NCBI GenBank assembly: GCA_964522445.1 | Contig: CAZFUY010000011.1 | Coordinates: 1-41,266 of the forward strand | Length of the DNA: 41,266 nt | Direction: 5' to 3' | Source: CAZFUY01 sp964522445 | GTDB taxonomy: Bacteria; Pseudomonadota; Gammaproteobacteria; SZUA-229 | Shown here: piece by piece, positions 20,275 through 27,531 of the stretch | Position numbering within the stretch: position 1 is the stretch's first letter | Layout of the letters: each line of letters starts with the position of its first letter | Notes under the pieces: generated by a model | Told to the model about the DNA's origin: nothing | What the model saw: only the letters and a program-made list of their open reading frames with translations | Database searches by the model: none | Made by a program: the position numbers and the translations under genes

Positions 20275-21630
20275 TTACGATGCAGGCAAGAAATCAATAG
20301 GATAAAGAATAGTAATTGCAGATACCCCTTCCTTGGCACCAAAATTAAATTTCTTCACTCGCTCAATAATTTTAGCCTCAAGCTCAGGTGCATCCATATC
20401 ACTATTTTCCATTTTACAGAGTGAAACTTTTCCATCAGGTTCAATAGTGAGTCGTAAGATAACCTTACCCTGCAAGGTTGGATTTTTACGCAATTCACGA
20501 TTATATATTCGATACAGAGCCGCCTTGTATCGATCAAATACAATTTGAATTTCTTCATCTGTACGCGAAGGACCAGGACCATCACTAAGCGGACGATCTT
20601 CTCCAAAGAAGTCACTACCAATAGAGCTTTCAACCCTTGAAAATTCTACATCTTCCAGACCTTTGCCTGCACCGCCTACATTTCGACTGAGCGATGCAGT
20701 ATTAATACCACCACTTGCTCCCTCAATTTGTGCAGTAACCAGTGAGCGAGTTGTTGTTCTTGCTTTCTGACCTTTACGATTTATGCGTGCCTGAGAGCCA
20801 AGTTTTTTCTCAGCTTCATTGTCCATCAGGTCTGCAAAATTATCTTTAAAGGCCAGCAAACCAGATCGCTCTGCTTTCTTGCGTGCAATTTTAGATTTTT
20901 CAGTTTTTGGCTTAGGCACATCTTTACGAGGTTTTTTCTGCTCTTTCTTTTGTAAGGTTTGCTCTACTTTTGGAGGTGGCGGAGGCGGTTCTTTTTTAAC
21001 AAGTAATTTAGCCAGACGTTCAGGAATTTCAACAATTTCTGAACGCTCTCGAACGGGTAAATCCCATAAAGGAATTAAATAGCCCAGAATAATACTGATA
21101 AGTAATGAAATTAATAAAATTTTTCTAAAACGTTTTTCATCTTCTCCCTGCACAGTCCATGGCATAACCATGGGCTTGAAAGGATGAACCGTCATTTCAC
21201 GTTCTATAACAAATTCATTCTGGCGCTCTTCAGCTTTTTCATGAAGAATTAAGATTTCTTCATTAAGTATGCCTACCTGCGCAATAACACTTTGAATATC
21301 ATCCTTAATTTTTTCACGATGTTTTTGAACACGGCGAACGTCTTCATCATAATTAATAACAAGATTATGAATGCGTAACTGGTTGTTTTTAGACTCTTCT
21401 TCGCTACATTCCTGTCCCCAGAATAAACCTGCACCACCCAGCTTATTTAGCTGATCAAGGCGATCACTAATTTCACTTAACAAAGCAAACTGCTGGCGAT
21501 TAGTAAAAATATCATCCAGTTCAAGATCAACCGATTGCAGCTCATCTTCCAGCTCAATAATTCTTTTTTGGGCGGATTCAATCTGCTGATTGACTTTTGT
21601 CTGTTCTTTTATAGTGTTTACTGGATTCAC
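20275..21630 (-). CDS. TonB-like energy transducer with AgmX/PglI C-terminal domain, 451 aa
   Basis: Residues 1-150 are charged heptad-like helix (coiled coil), expected in the cytoplasm. A single membrane helix follows at about 170-188 (ILLISLLISIILGYLIPLW). Then comes a periplasmic Pro/Lys linker with PPPPPP at 215-220 and Lys-rich PKPKTEKSK, and a low-complexity Gly/Ser region. The C-terminal domain (about 355-451) contains GKVILRLTIEPDGKV, the pattern of the AgmX/PglI (GltJ/GltG) TonB-like tail. Family knowledge: such proteins couple TolQR/ExbBD-type motors to outer-membrane partners. A long cytoplasmic coiled coil is not a feature of ordinary TonB or TolA. The start is GTG at 21630, 13 bases after the second ExbD stop, with a poor ribosome site; no other in-frame start lies nearby. 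Expected role: transmit motor motion across the periplasm to the OmpA-barrel/DUF11 pair. Confidence 0.8.
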   Translation of the reverse strand: MNPVNTIKEQTKVNQQIESAQKRIIELEDELQSVDLELDDIFTNRQQFALLSEISDRLDQLNKLGGAGLFWGQECSEEESKNNQLRIHNLVINYDEDVRRVQKHREKIKDDIQSVIAQVGILNEEILILHEKAEERQNEFVIEREMTVHPFKPMVMPWTVQGEDEKRFRKILLISLLISIILGYLIPLWDLPVRERSEIVEIPERLAKLLVKKEPPPPPPKVEQTLQKKEQKKPRKDVPKPKTEKSKIARKKAERSGLLAFKDNFADLMDNEAEKKLGSQARINRKGQKARTTTRSLVTAQIEGASGGINTASLSRNVGGAGKGLEDVEFSRVESSIGSDFFGEDRPLSDGPGPSRTDEEIQIVFDRYKAALYRIYNRELRKNPTLQGKVILRLTIEPDGKVSLCKMENSDMDAPELEAKIIERVKKFNFGAKEGVSAITILYPIDFLPAS

Positions 21631-21643
21631 TCTATAAATTCAC

Positions 21644-22141
21644 TTAACTTTGAGATGCTTTCTGAATAACAGCCAGAGAAATTTTTCCATAACCAGCACT
21701 GGTACAACTGGACATAACTTTCTTTAACAATTTGAATGGTATAGTTTTATCTGCAAGCACCGTTACTTCTTTACTATCTGCAACAGTACGCGTACTAATA
21801 CCAATAATATTCTTACGCAGCTCCAGTAATTTAACTTTAATTGGCTCAATAACCGATGACTTAAGTTCAATTGCTTCAGTTGTTGTTATAACTACTTTAC
21901 CCATTACCATAATGTTTTCATTCGTTACCATAATAACCACGGTTTCTCGTGGCTTGGCTTCTACCACTGAAGCAGGTAATTCAATTTCTTTTGGTGACTC
22001 CATGACTTCACTTGCTGATGAATTAACCAGAAGAAAAAATACCAGAATAGTAAATACATCCATAAGTGACACAAGATTAAAACCGGGTGGCTTCTTTTTA
22101 CTTCTTGCCATTCGTTTCATTCGACGCGAATCATGTCTCAT
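21644..22141 (-). CDS. ExbD/TolR-like stator protein B (Asp retained), 165 aa
   Basis: A basic cytoplasmic N-terminus (MRHDSRRMKRMARSKKK) precedes one membrane helix, FNLVSLMDVFTILVFFLLV. Asp28 sits in the position of the essential proton-carrying Asp of ExbD (D25 in E. coli), TolR and MotB-like stators. The periplasmic part (about 50-165) fits the ExbD/TolR fold. Its ATG overlaps the stop of the preceding ExbD-like gene (ATGA), so the two are probably made in fixed ratio. With the TolQ-like protein it should form the proton-driven inner-membrane motor. The other ExbD-like protein lacks the Asp, so this would be the only proton-relay subunit of the pair. Confidence 0.88.
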   Translation of the reverse strand: MRHDSRRMKRMARSKKKPPGFNLVSLMDVFTILVFFLLVNSSASEVMESPKEIELPASVVEAKPRETVVIMVTNENIMVMGKVVITTTEAIELKSSVIEPIKVKLLELRKNIIGISTRTVADSKEVTVLADKTIPFKLLKKVMSSCTSAGYGKISLAVIQKASQS

Positions 22142-22623
22142 GGCGCATCACCTATTGAAATGTCTGGAAAAAGAGCGATCTTCTGTAATTCTAATTCTTC
22201 ACCCTGCTTTATTTCTGCACTTCTAACAGCATCCATAACTCGAACAAGATAGTCATATTCAATTTCAGATTCCATCAAGACTATTGCGTCTGTTTTATCT
22301 GGATAGTTTTTTTTAATTTTTAATAAATACTCAGATAGCTTCTGTAAATCATATTCATCATCTACTTTAGGGAAACGTGCAATAACTCGTCTGCCATTAC
22401 CAATTTCCAGACCTTTTTCACGCACTATCACTTCTATGGTCAACTTAATTTTATTTGCCTGATTAGCGCCCGCAGATGTTGGTATATTTAATTCAAGAAT
22501 AGTAATGCGAGAAAACACAGCCGTTATCAGAAGAAATGGAATTAACACCACCATTAAATTTAGAAATGTGGTGATATCAAGCTCTGGTGGCTCTTTAGGT
22601 TTACGAAAGCGTCTTCTAGCCAT
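22138..22623 (-). CDS. ExbD/TolR-like stator protein A (Asp to Asn), 161 aa
   Basis: A short basic N-terminus (MARRRFRKPKEPP) leads into ELDITTFLNLMVVLIPFLLIT, the usual single membrane helix. Aligned by eye with E. coli ExbD (EMNVTPFIDVMLVL), the proton-carrying Asp is replaced by Asn22 (codon AAT at 22558-22560), while an Asp (D16) stands at the preceding Asn position. The periplasmic domain (about 45-161) is ExbD-like. The gene overlaps the TolQ-like gene by eight bases and the next ExbD by four. Paired ExbD/TolR proteins next to one TolQ are known from Myxococcus AglR-AglQ-AglS. The Asn suggests a structural rather than proton-carrying subunit and so an asymmetric heterodimer. Confidence 0.87.
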   Translation of the reverse strand: MARRRFRKPKEPPELDITTFLNLMVVLIPFLLITAVFSRITILELNIPTSAGANQANKIKLTIEVIVREKGLEIGNGRRVIARFPKVDDEYDLQKLSEYLLKIKKNYPDKTDAIVLMESEIEYDYLVRVMDAVRSAEIKQGEELELQKIALFPDISIGDAP

Positions 22624-23281
22624 TTTTTGCAGCCATTGCAGCCTGACGTTTTGAGAACTCAGAAATTATATTCAGTGTTTTCACTGATGCCATTTCCAGA
22701 CTATCAACAATTTCACCTGTTTTAGATGTCAGAATGGCATGCATTATGAGCAAGGGGATACCTGCCATCAGTCCAAACGCTGTGGTATTCATTGCTACAG
22801 AAATACTGGCTGATAATAAATCCGCTTTTTCAGCAGGGTTCGCATTAGCAACAGCAGTAAAGGCCTCGATCAAACCCATAATAGTACCCAGCAAACCAAG
22901 CAATGTAGAGATATTTGAAAACAGGGCAACATACGGTGTACGTTTTTCCAGCTGTGGAATAATTTCCATCATGCTTTCTTCCATCGCAATTTCAATATCA
23001 TCCCTGCGTCTCACTGAACCCTGTCGCGCCAGGCCCATGTTTAACAATTTACTGATTGTTGAATCATCATCAGCAATTACTGCACGCGCTTCATCAAACT
23101 CACCTTCTTCTAACATCGGGTGCAATTGCGTCCACATTTTACTATTCACTCTACGCACTTTGCTCAGCTTTAAATAGCGCTCAATGGAGATTGCCAGACC
23201 GATGGAAAATACGATCAGTATTGGGTACATAAATGCACCACCAGTTTGGAAAAAACGTACTACTGTATGGATAAACTCCAT
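22616..23281 (-). CDS. MotA/TolQ/ExbB family proton channel, 221 aa
   Basis: Three membrane segments are visible: about 18-35 (MYPILIVFSIGLAISIERY), about 120-140 (TLLGLLGTIMGLIEAF) and about 160-185 (MNTTAFGLMAGIPLLIMHAI), with the large cytoplasmic loop between the first two. The Thr residues of LLGTIMG and NTTAFG correspond to the pore-lining Thr148 and Thr181 of E. coli ExbB. I place the start at the ATG at 23281 because GAGGAG lies six bases before it. A TTG two codons upstream would abut the ribosome site. The gene is followed with an eight-base overlap by two ExbD-like genes. It is preceded by a 184-bp spacer holding a long palindrome. No TolA, TolB or Pal gene is nearby, so this is not the Tol-Pal operon; it is a dedicated motor for the surrounding envelope genes. 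Confidence 0.93.
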   Translation of the reverse strand: MEFIHTVVRFFQTGGAFMYPILIVFSIGLAISIERYLKLSKVRRVNSKMWTQLHPMLEEGEFDEARAVIADDDSTISKLLNMGLARQGSVRRRDDIEIAMEESMMEIIPQLEKRTPYVALFSNISTLLGLLGTIMGLIEAFTAVANANPAEKADLLSASISVAMNTTAFGLMAGIPLLIMHAILTSKTGEIVDSLEMASVKTLNIISEFSKRQAAMAAKNG

Positions 23282-23324
23282 CACCAACTCCTCAAATTTA
23301 AAATCTAAATTTTGTTTTTAGTTT

Positions 23325-23462
23325 AGGGTACCTCTATTAATTCTAAATGTGTCAGCTTGAGATCCAAAATTTGTTGTTTCAAGGCGCGAAACACAGCTAA
23401 TAGTGAGCTATTGGCAAATTTTGGAATCAAGATGCACGTTTATGAATTAATAGAGATGCCCT
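23325..23462. repeat. 138-bp near-palindromic element (MITE-like or structured RNA)
   Basis: The outer arms 23325-23343 and 23444-23462 are reverse complements with few mismatches (CTCTATTAATTC against GAATTAATAGAG at their core). Pairing continues inward through TAAATGTG/CACGTTTA and CTTGAGAT/ATCAAG to a perfect CCAAAATTTG/CAAATTTTGG. The centre holds GTTTC-N7-GAAAC and AGCT...AGCT motifs. The element fills the gap between the 94-aa gene, whose stop is three bases away, and the TolQ-like gene. No clear target-site duplication is seen. It looks like a small non-autonomous element or a large mRNA hairpin that could set processing between the upstream TPR genes and the motor genes. Confidence 0.7.
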
Positions 23463-23465
23463 TTA

Positions 23466-23750
23466 TTACTTTGCATGACTTAATTCATAAAAATCCAGTT
23501 CACGCATAAACACTTCTTTATCTACAGGTTTCATGGTTTCATCTAGAAGACCTGTAGTTAAACTTGTCCTCACACCCACTTCAGAATTTTTCCAGGGAAC
23601 AATATATAAAGATTTAGGCGCTTCCTTATTTCCTATAATAGATATTCCAGATAATTCTTTTACATTAGTCTGTTTTTTTTTATCGCCTGCAGAAACAGTT
23701 ACTGCGGCAATCATTAATATAATGGCAAAAATAAATCTAAAAACATTCAT
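23466..23750 (-). CDS. Small secreted protein of unknown function, 94 aa
   Basis: A signal peptide (MNVFRFIFAIILMIAAVTVSA, cut near residue 21) is followed by about 73 residues with a Lys-rich start (GDKKKQTNVKEL) and a central GISIIGNKEAPKSLYIVPWK segment. No Cys lipobox and no membrane segment beyond the signal. I do not recognise a named family. A GGAG box seven bases before the ATG supports the start. It lies 23 bases after the TPR lipoprotein gene and just before the palindromic element and the motor genes, so it is probably a periplasmic component of the same system. Confidence 0.75.
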   Translation of the reverse strand: MNVFRFIFAIILMIAAVTVSAGDKKKQTNVKELSGISIIGNKEAPKSLYIVPWKNSEVGVRTSLTTGLLDETMKPVDKEVFMRELDFYELSHAK

Positions 23751-23773
23751 ATTTGACTCCTACTTTTATCACG

Positions 23774-24382
23774 CTATTTTCCTAACCGAACTTTTAAATC
23801 AGCAATCCATATTTTTAAATTCTTATCATCAGGCATATATCTCTGATATTCTTCAAATTGTTCCAGCGCACATTCAAAATCACGCATATATATATCACAC
23901 AAAATACCCAGATTTTTTCTGGCGGGCAGATAATTAGGATGGACAGCCAGTGCATTGCTATACGCTTTTCTAGCATCATCAAATCGACCTGCTTTACGAT
24001 ATAGTAAGCCTAACTCATTATTTGCAATTGGATGACCCAGTTCCAGCCCAAGAGCCTTAAGCAGATTTTTTTCTGCCTGTTCATCTTTCCCTGTTCGAAC
24101 ATATGCAATAGCCAAATTAACAAACGGTGCAGGCAGGCGTTGCTCTTTTTCTATAACAACTTCAAGCAAATCTATCGCCTTATTATATTTTTTCTCTTTC
24201 AGCAAGACTAAAGCATTATTAAAATCATCCTGAACTTCTGACTCAATAAGAATCTCAGGTTTTTTATCAAATATCTCTTTTTTCTTTAGATGAACCTGAT
24301 CTACCGCACATGAAGAAAGAGCTGATACACAAATCAGAGATATACATAATATAGTACATATTGGTGATATTAATATTCTCAT
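23774..24382 (-). CDS. TPR lipoprotein, 202 aa
   Basis: A type II signal peptide with lipobox ALSSC (Cys25) predicts a lipoprotein. From about residue 50 there are three to four tetratricopeptide repeats: ALVLLKEKKYNKAIDLLEVV, the AIAYVRTGKDEQAEKNLLKAL stretch, ELGLLYRKAGRFDDARKAYS and the FECALEQFEEYQRYMP helix pair. It could sit on the inner leaflet of the outer membrane, as PilF/PilW-type and AglT (GltE)-type TPR lipoproteins do. The gene starts 11 bases after the 1045-aa TPR gene ends, with no strong ribosome site, suggesting translational coupling. I infer a scaffold or assembly role in the motor/adhesin system. PilF itself is unlikely because no type IV pilus or ispG/rlmN context is present. 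Confidence 0.82.
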   Translation of the reverse strand: MRILISPICTILCISLICVSALSSCAVDQVHLKKKEIFDKKPEILIESEVQDDFNNALVLLKEKKYNKAIDLLEVVIEKEQRLPAPFVNLAIAYVRTGKDEQAEKNLLKALGLELGHPIANNELGLLYRKAGRFDDARKAYSNALAVHPNYLPARKNLGILCDIYMRDFECALEQFEEYQRYMPDDKNLKIWIADLKVRLGK

Positions 24383-24393
24383 ACAACGCCAGT

Positions 24394-27300
24394 CTATCTT
24401 GACAGCTCCTGATTCATTGCCTGTTCTAATACACGTTTATCAGGCACAGATTTTATATTCTCTGGTAATAAAAACTCAACAAACTCACTCACTTCTTCAG
24501 GTTTTGCATAACGCGCTGGCATCAACCTGGATAGCTTTTCCAGACTCTTATCAATCCACTCGTTATATATATCTCTATTTAATAATTCCATATTTTTTTC
24601 ATGAACTTTTATCGCCTTTTCTTCAAAAGGATAAACCTGTTCTTCAAGAGCCAGTTCATATTGCTCCATCTCCAGTTCATTGAGTTTGTCAGGGCGTTCT
24701 GAATTCATTAATGCACGGCTAAAGTGATAATAAATTTCAGCAATTTTATAAGTCGCCGCAGCAGTTACAATACCAACTTCATAATCAATAAGCTGGGTAT
24801 ACACGGCTATCGCCTTCTTCATTCGTTTTTTCTTTTTCTTCAGATTTTTCTTAAAGGGTTTAACCAGCTTTATATTTTTAAACCGTTTAAAACTTGTCTC
24901 TGCCAGCACCAGTGAAGCGTTTGCTGCAAGAAAACGTGTTCTATCAGTACGTTCTTTACCTGCTCTCAAATCCGCAGCCACAATAATCTGCAATTGTTTG
25001 GTGTATTTTTTATTATTTTTATTAAGCTTATATATATTTGCAATTTTCTGCCTTGTTTCCAGCGCAAATTCTACTGGTTTTGGGAAGTAACGCACATAAC
25101 GGCTATAAACTAAAAGCGCCCGATTTTTATCATCTGCCTTTTCATATAACTCTGCTGCCTGCAAAAGCGCCTCTCGACGGAGTGAATCATCTTTCGTTTC
25201 TTTTTCTATACGTTCAAACTCAGCAGCAGCTAATAAATACTGGGCATTTTCTTTGTAAACTACTGCAAGTTTTTTAGTCACTTCCTTTAGCAACTTATGT
25301 TTTGGGTAACGCTTTCTAAATACCTCTAAAACCTCAGCTGCTTTTGACCAGTTTTTAAGCACTATCAAAGAGGCGGCAGCATCATATTCTGCGGCAGGTC
25401 GAATTTTTGATGTGGGTGTCACTATTGCCACGCGTAAAAAATGCTCTGCTGCTGCTTTATAATTAGCCAGTTTTCGTGATTGCTCACCCTGCTTATAAAT
25501 AGAAGCAGCTAAATTCTCAATTAACTTACTACGGTTTTTATCTTTCCTGTCTGTCATTGCCAGAACCTGGCTATAGGCTTCTTCGGCTTCTTTATAATTT
25601 GTTAAATCAAAAGACGCATGAGCTACAACCAGCCAGGAAGAACGAATTAATTTTTTATCAGCATCTGGATAATTATTTAATACCTTACGTCCAGTTTTTA
25701 CTGCTAATGTGTAATTTTTAAGTGAATAAATATCATCAGTAGCTGCAACAAGCACAATAGCTGCTTTTTTATGTGCTGGATAAATATCAGCAAACTTCAA
25801 AGAACTTCTAATAATCTCGCGTTTAACTAATACCCGCTCTGCCTGAGCTACTTTTTTTAAATACTCACGATAGGAGAATACAGCCGCATAACCTGCATCA
25901 GATGATTTATTATGTTTCGGATAATTATACGAGGTACGTTCATATGCAATGGCTGCATCACGGTAATCTTTATTTTCCAGAAACAATTCAGCCAGCTGAA
26001 AATTCATACCAGATGCCAGTTCATCTTCTGGAAATGATTCAAGAAAATTTCGATACCAGTGAATTGATTCTTTATAATTTTCCTGCTTAAACTTCCATAA
26101 ACGCCTGTTCTGATAAAGTGAGTGATAATGATTAGCCAAATCAACCAGGTTTGATTTAAGAAATGCTAAAACTTCAGAATATTCATTGATATCAAAAAAT
26201 GTCCAGAAAGTTGACCGCAAACCATATATGGTTGAAAAATTCTTTTTAGCATCAATAACCAGTTGTGGAAAACCACCTTTCAGATAAATTTCAATAACAC
26301 GAATATTAAAATACGGTGATACTTTATTTATAGGATTACGTTTCACATAAGTATTATACGAAAGCGCCGCATCAGCATAACGGCGTTTATCAAGGTAATA
26401 CTCGCCTAAATGGCTATAAACACTTGCTTCATAAGATCGATCACCATGCTTGTCAAAAAATTCAACAATAGAATTTGCACCACCCAGATATGAAAAACTT
26501 AAACTAATAACACGGTAGGTATCATCAATACGTTTTTTTTCAATATTGCTTTCAATATTATCAAAGTCAAAACCAATTGATATTTTATAATCCAGTAACG
26601 CTATAAATTTATTTAAAGCCTCCTCATATAACTCCTGTTTAAAAAACACCCAGCCCTGTTTATATAATGCAAGTTCATAAAATGCAGAGCCTATGCCTAT
26701 ACTGATAACAGCCTGATAAGCATCTTCTGCATCCAGAAATCTTTTTCTGGTAAAGAAATATTCTGCTCTTCTAAACTGAGCTTCATCAATATGTCTTGAA
26801 TGAGGATACTCCTTAACTAAGCGATCTAATATCTTAACAGCCTCTTCTACTTTACCTATTTCTTCATAGGCTCGTGACAATTGATAAAGCACCTGATCAT
26901 TGCGATCATACAGAGGATATTTTATTAACAGGCCTTTATAAAGTTCGATAGCTTCCAGAGAACCTGCTCTTAATAGATCTTCAGCAGCCTCAGCAGGCAA
27001 AACTGTTTTAAGCTGATTATCTGAAGCTTTAATTTTTTCTTCTTTTGTAGCACGTTTTTCAAACTCTTTTATCGACTCATCATCTATATCAGCAATGATA
27101 TCTGCTTTTTTCTGGGCTGTTTTTGATTGAGCCTTATTCTTTTGACTATCATCAGAATCTGTTGCTAAAAGCACAGCTGCACTAGCTGTAGCTTCTTCTA
27201 TTATTTCTGTAGAAGCAGGCACTGTAGTTTCAGTTGTCACAGCAGTGGTTTTCTTTGTAGCTGTTACTGTGTCGGTAACCAGACCATATTCCTTTTCAAC

Positions 27301-27531
27301 TTTTAAATCAGCCAGTCGCCGAATAGCCTCAGGAGTCATTTCTGTTTCAGGTGTTTCTTCCAGAAAACGTTGATAACTTTCCATTGCCTTATCCAGGCTG
27401 CCTTCAATTTTTTCTTCCTTAATTTCTATTTTTACATCACGCAAACTGGCTAATGTTTCTTTTTTACCTGTTATTGAACAGGAAGAAAGCACTATGGGGA
27501 AAATTAAAAAAAGGGGCAACAGGTGTTTCAT
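24394..27531 (-). CDS. Large TPR lipoprotein, 1045 aa
   Basis: The lipobox VLSSC (Cys18) after a short hydrophobic leader predicts a lipoprotein. After a Thr/Glu/Lys-rich linker (about 75-150) come many TPR-like helix pairs. The clearest are around 195-300 (LYQLSRAYEEIGKVEEAVKI, RAEYFFTRKRFLDAEDAYQA), 365-400 (YYLDKRRYADAALSYNTYV), 480-560 and 640-830. A Lys cluster (FKKNLKKKKKRMKK) stands near residue 895. Size and architecture resemble Myxococcus AgmU (GltD), a large periplasmic TPR protein of the gliding machine; that match is by architecture only. Its ATG overlaps the stop of the 630-aa gene (ATGA), with AGGAGG about 12 bases upstream. Likely an elongated periplasmic scaffold linking inner-membrane motor and outer membrane. 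Confidence 0.82.
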   Translation of the reverse strand: MKHLLPLFLIFPIVLSSCSITGKKETLASLRDVKIEIKEEKIEGSLDKAMESYQRFLEETPETEMTPEAIRRLADLKVEKEYGLVTDTVTATKKTTAVTTETTVPASTEIIEEATASAAVLLATDSDDSQKNKAQSKTAQKKADIIADIDDESIKEFEKRATKEEKIKASDNQLKTVLPAEAAEDLLRAGSLEAIELYKGLLIKYPLYDRNDQVLYQLSRAYEEIGKVEEAVKILDRLVKEYPHSRHIDEAQFRRAEYFFTRKRFLDAEDAYQAVISIGIGSAFYELALYKQGWVFFKQELYEEALNKFIALLDYKISIGFDFDNIESNIEKKRIDDTYRVISLSFSYLGGANSIVEFFDKHGDRSYEASVYSHLGEYYLDKRRYADAALSYNTYVKRNPINKVSPYFNIRVIEIYLKGGFPQLVIDAKKNFSTIYGLRSTFWTFFDINEYSEVLAFLKSNLVDLANHYHSLYQNRRLWKFKQENYKESIHWYRNFLESFPEDELASGMNFQLAELFLENKDYRDAAIAYERTSYNYPKHNKSSDAGYAAVFSYREYLKKVAQAERVLVKREIIRSSLKFADIYPAHKKAAIVLVAATDDIYSLKNYTLAVKTGRKVLNNYPDADKKLIRSSWLVVAHASFDLTNYKEAEEAYSQVLAMTDRKDKNRSKLIENLAASIYKQGEQSRKLANYKAAAEHFLRVAIVTPTSKIRPAAEYDAAASLIVLKNWSKAAEVLEVFRKRYPKHKLLKEVTKKLAVVYKENAQYLLAAAEFERIEKETKDDSLRREALLQAAELYEKADDKNRALLVYSRYVRYFPKPVEFALETRQKIANIYKLNKNNKKYTKQLQIIVAADLRAGKERTDRTRFLAANASLVLAETSFKRFKNIKLVKPFKKNLKKKKKRMKKAIAVYTQLIDYEVGIVTAAATYKIAEIYYHFSRALMNSERPDKLNELEMEQYELALEEQVYPFEEKAIKVHEKNMELLNRDIYNEWIDKSLEKLSRLMPARYAKPEEVSEFVEFLLPENIKSVPDKRVLEQAMNQELSR

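Noticed and set aside
21644..23281. TolQ-TolR genes as part of the Tol-Pal operon
   Set aside because: No tolA, tolB, pal or ybgC/ybgF genes nearby. Two ExbD-like genes and an AgmX/PglI-type tail point to a separate system.
21644..23281. Zorya-type anti-phage defence (motor protein plus OmpA/MotB-like partner)
   Set aside because: Zorya needs ZorA with a long cytoplasmic tail, a ZorB with a fused peptidoglycan-binding domain, and helicase or nuclease genes. None is present; the motor is followed by envelope and adhesin genes.
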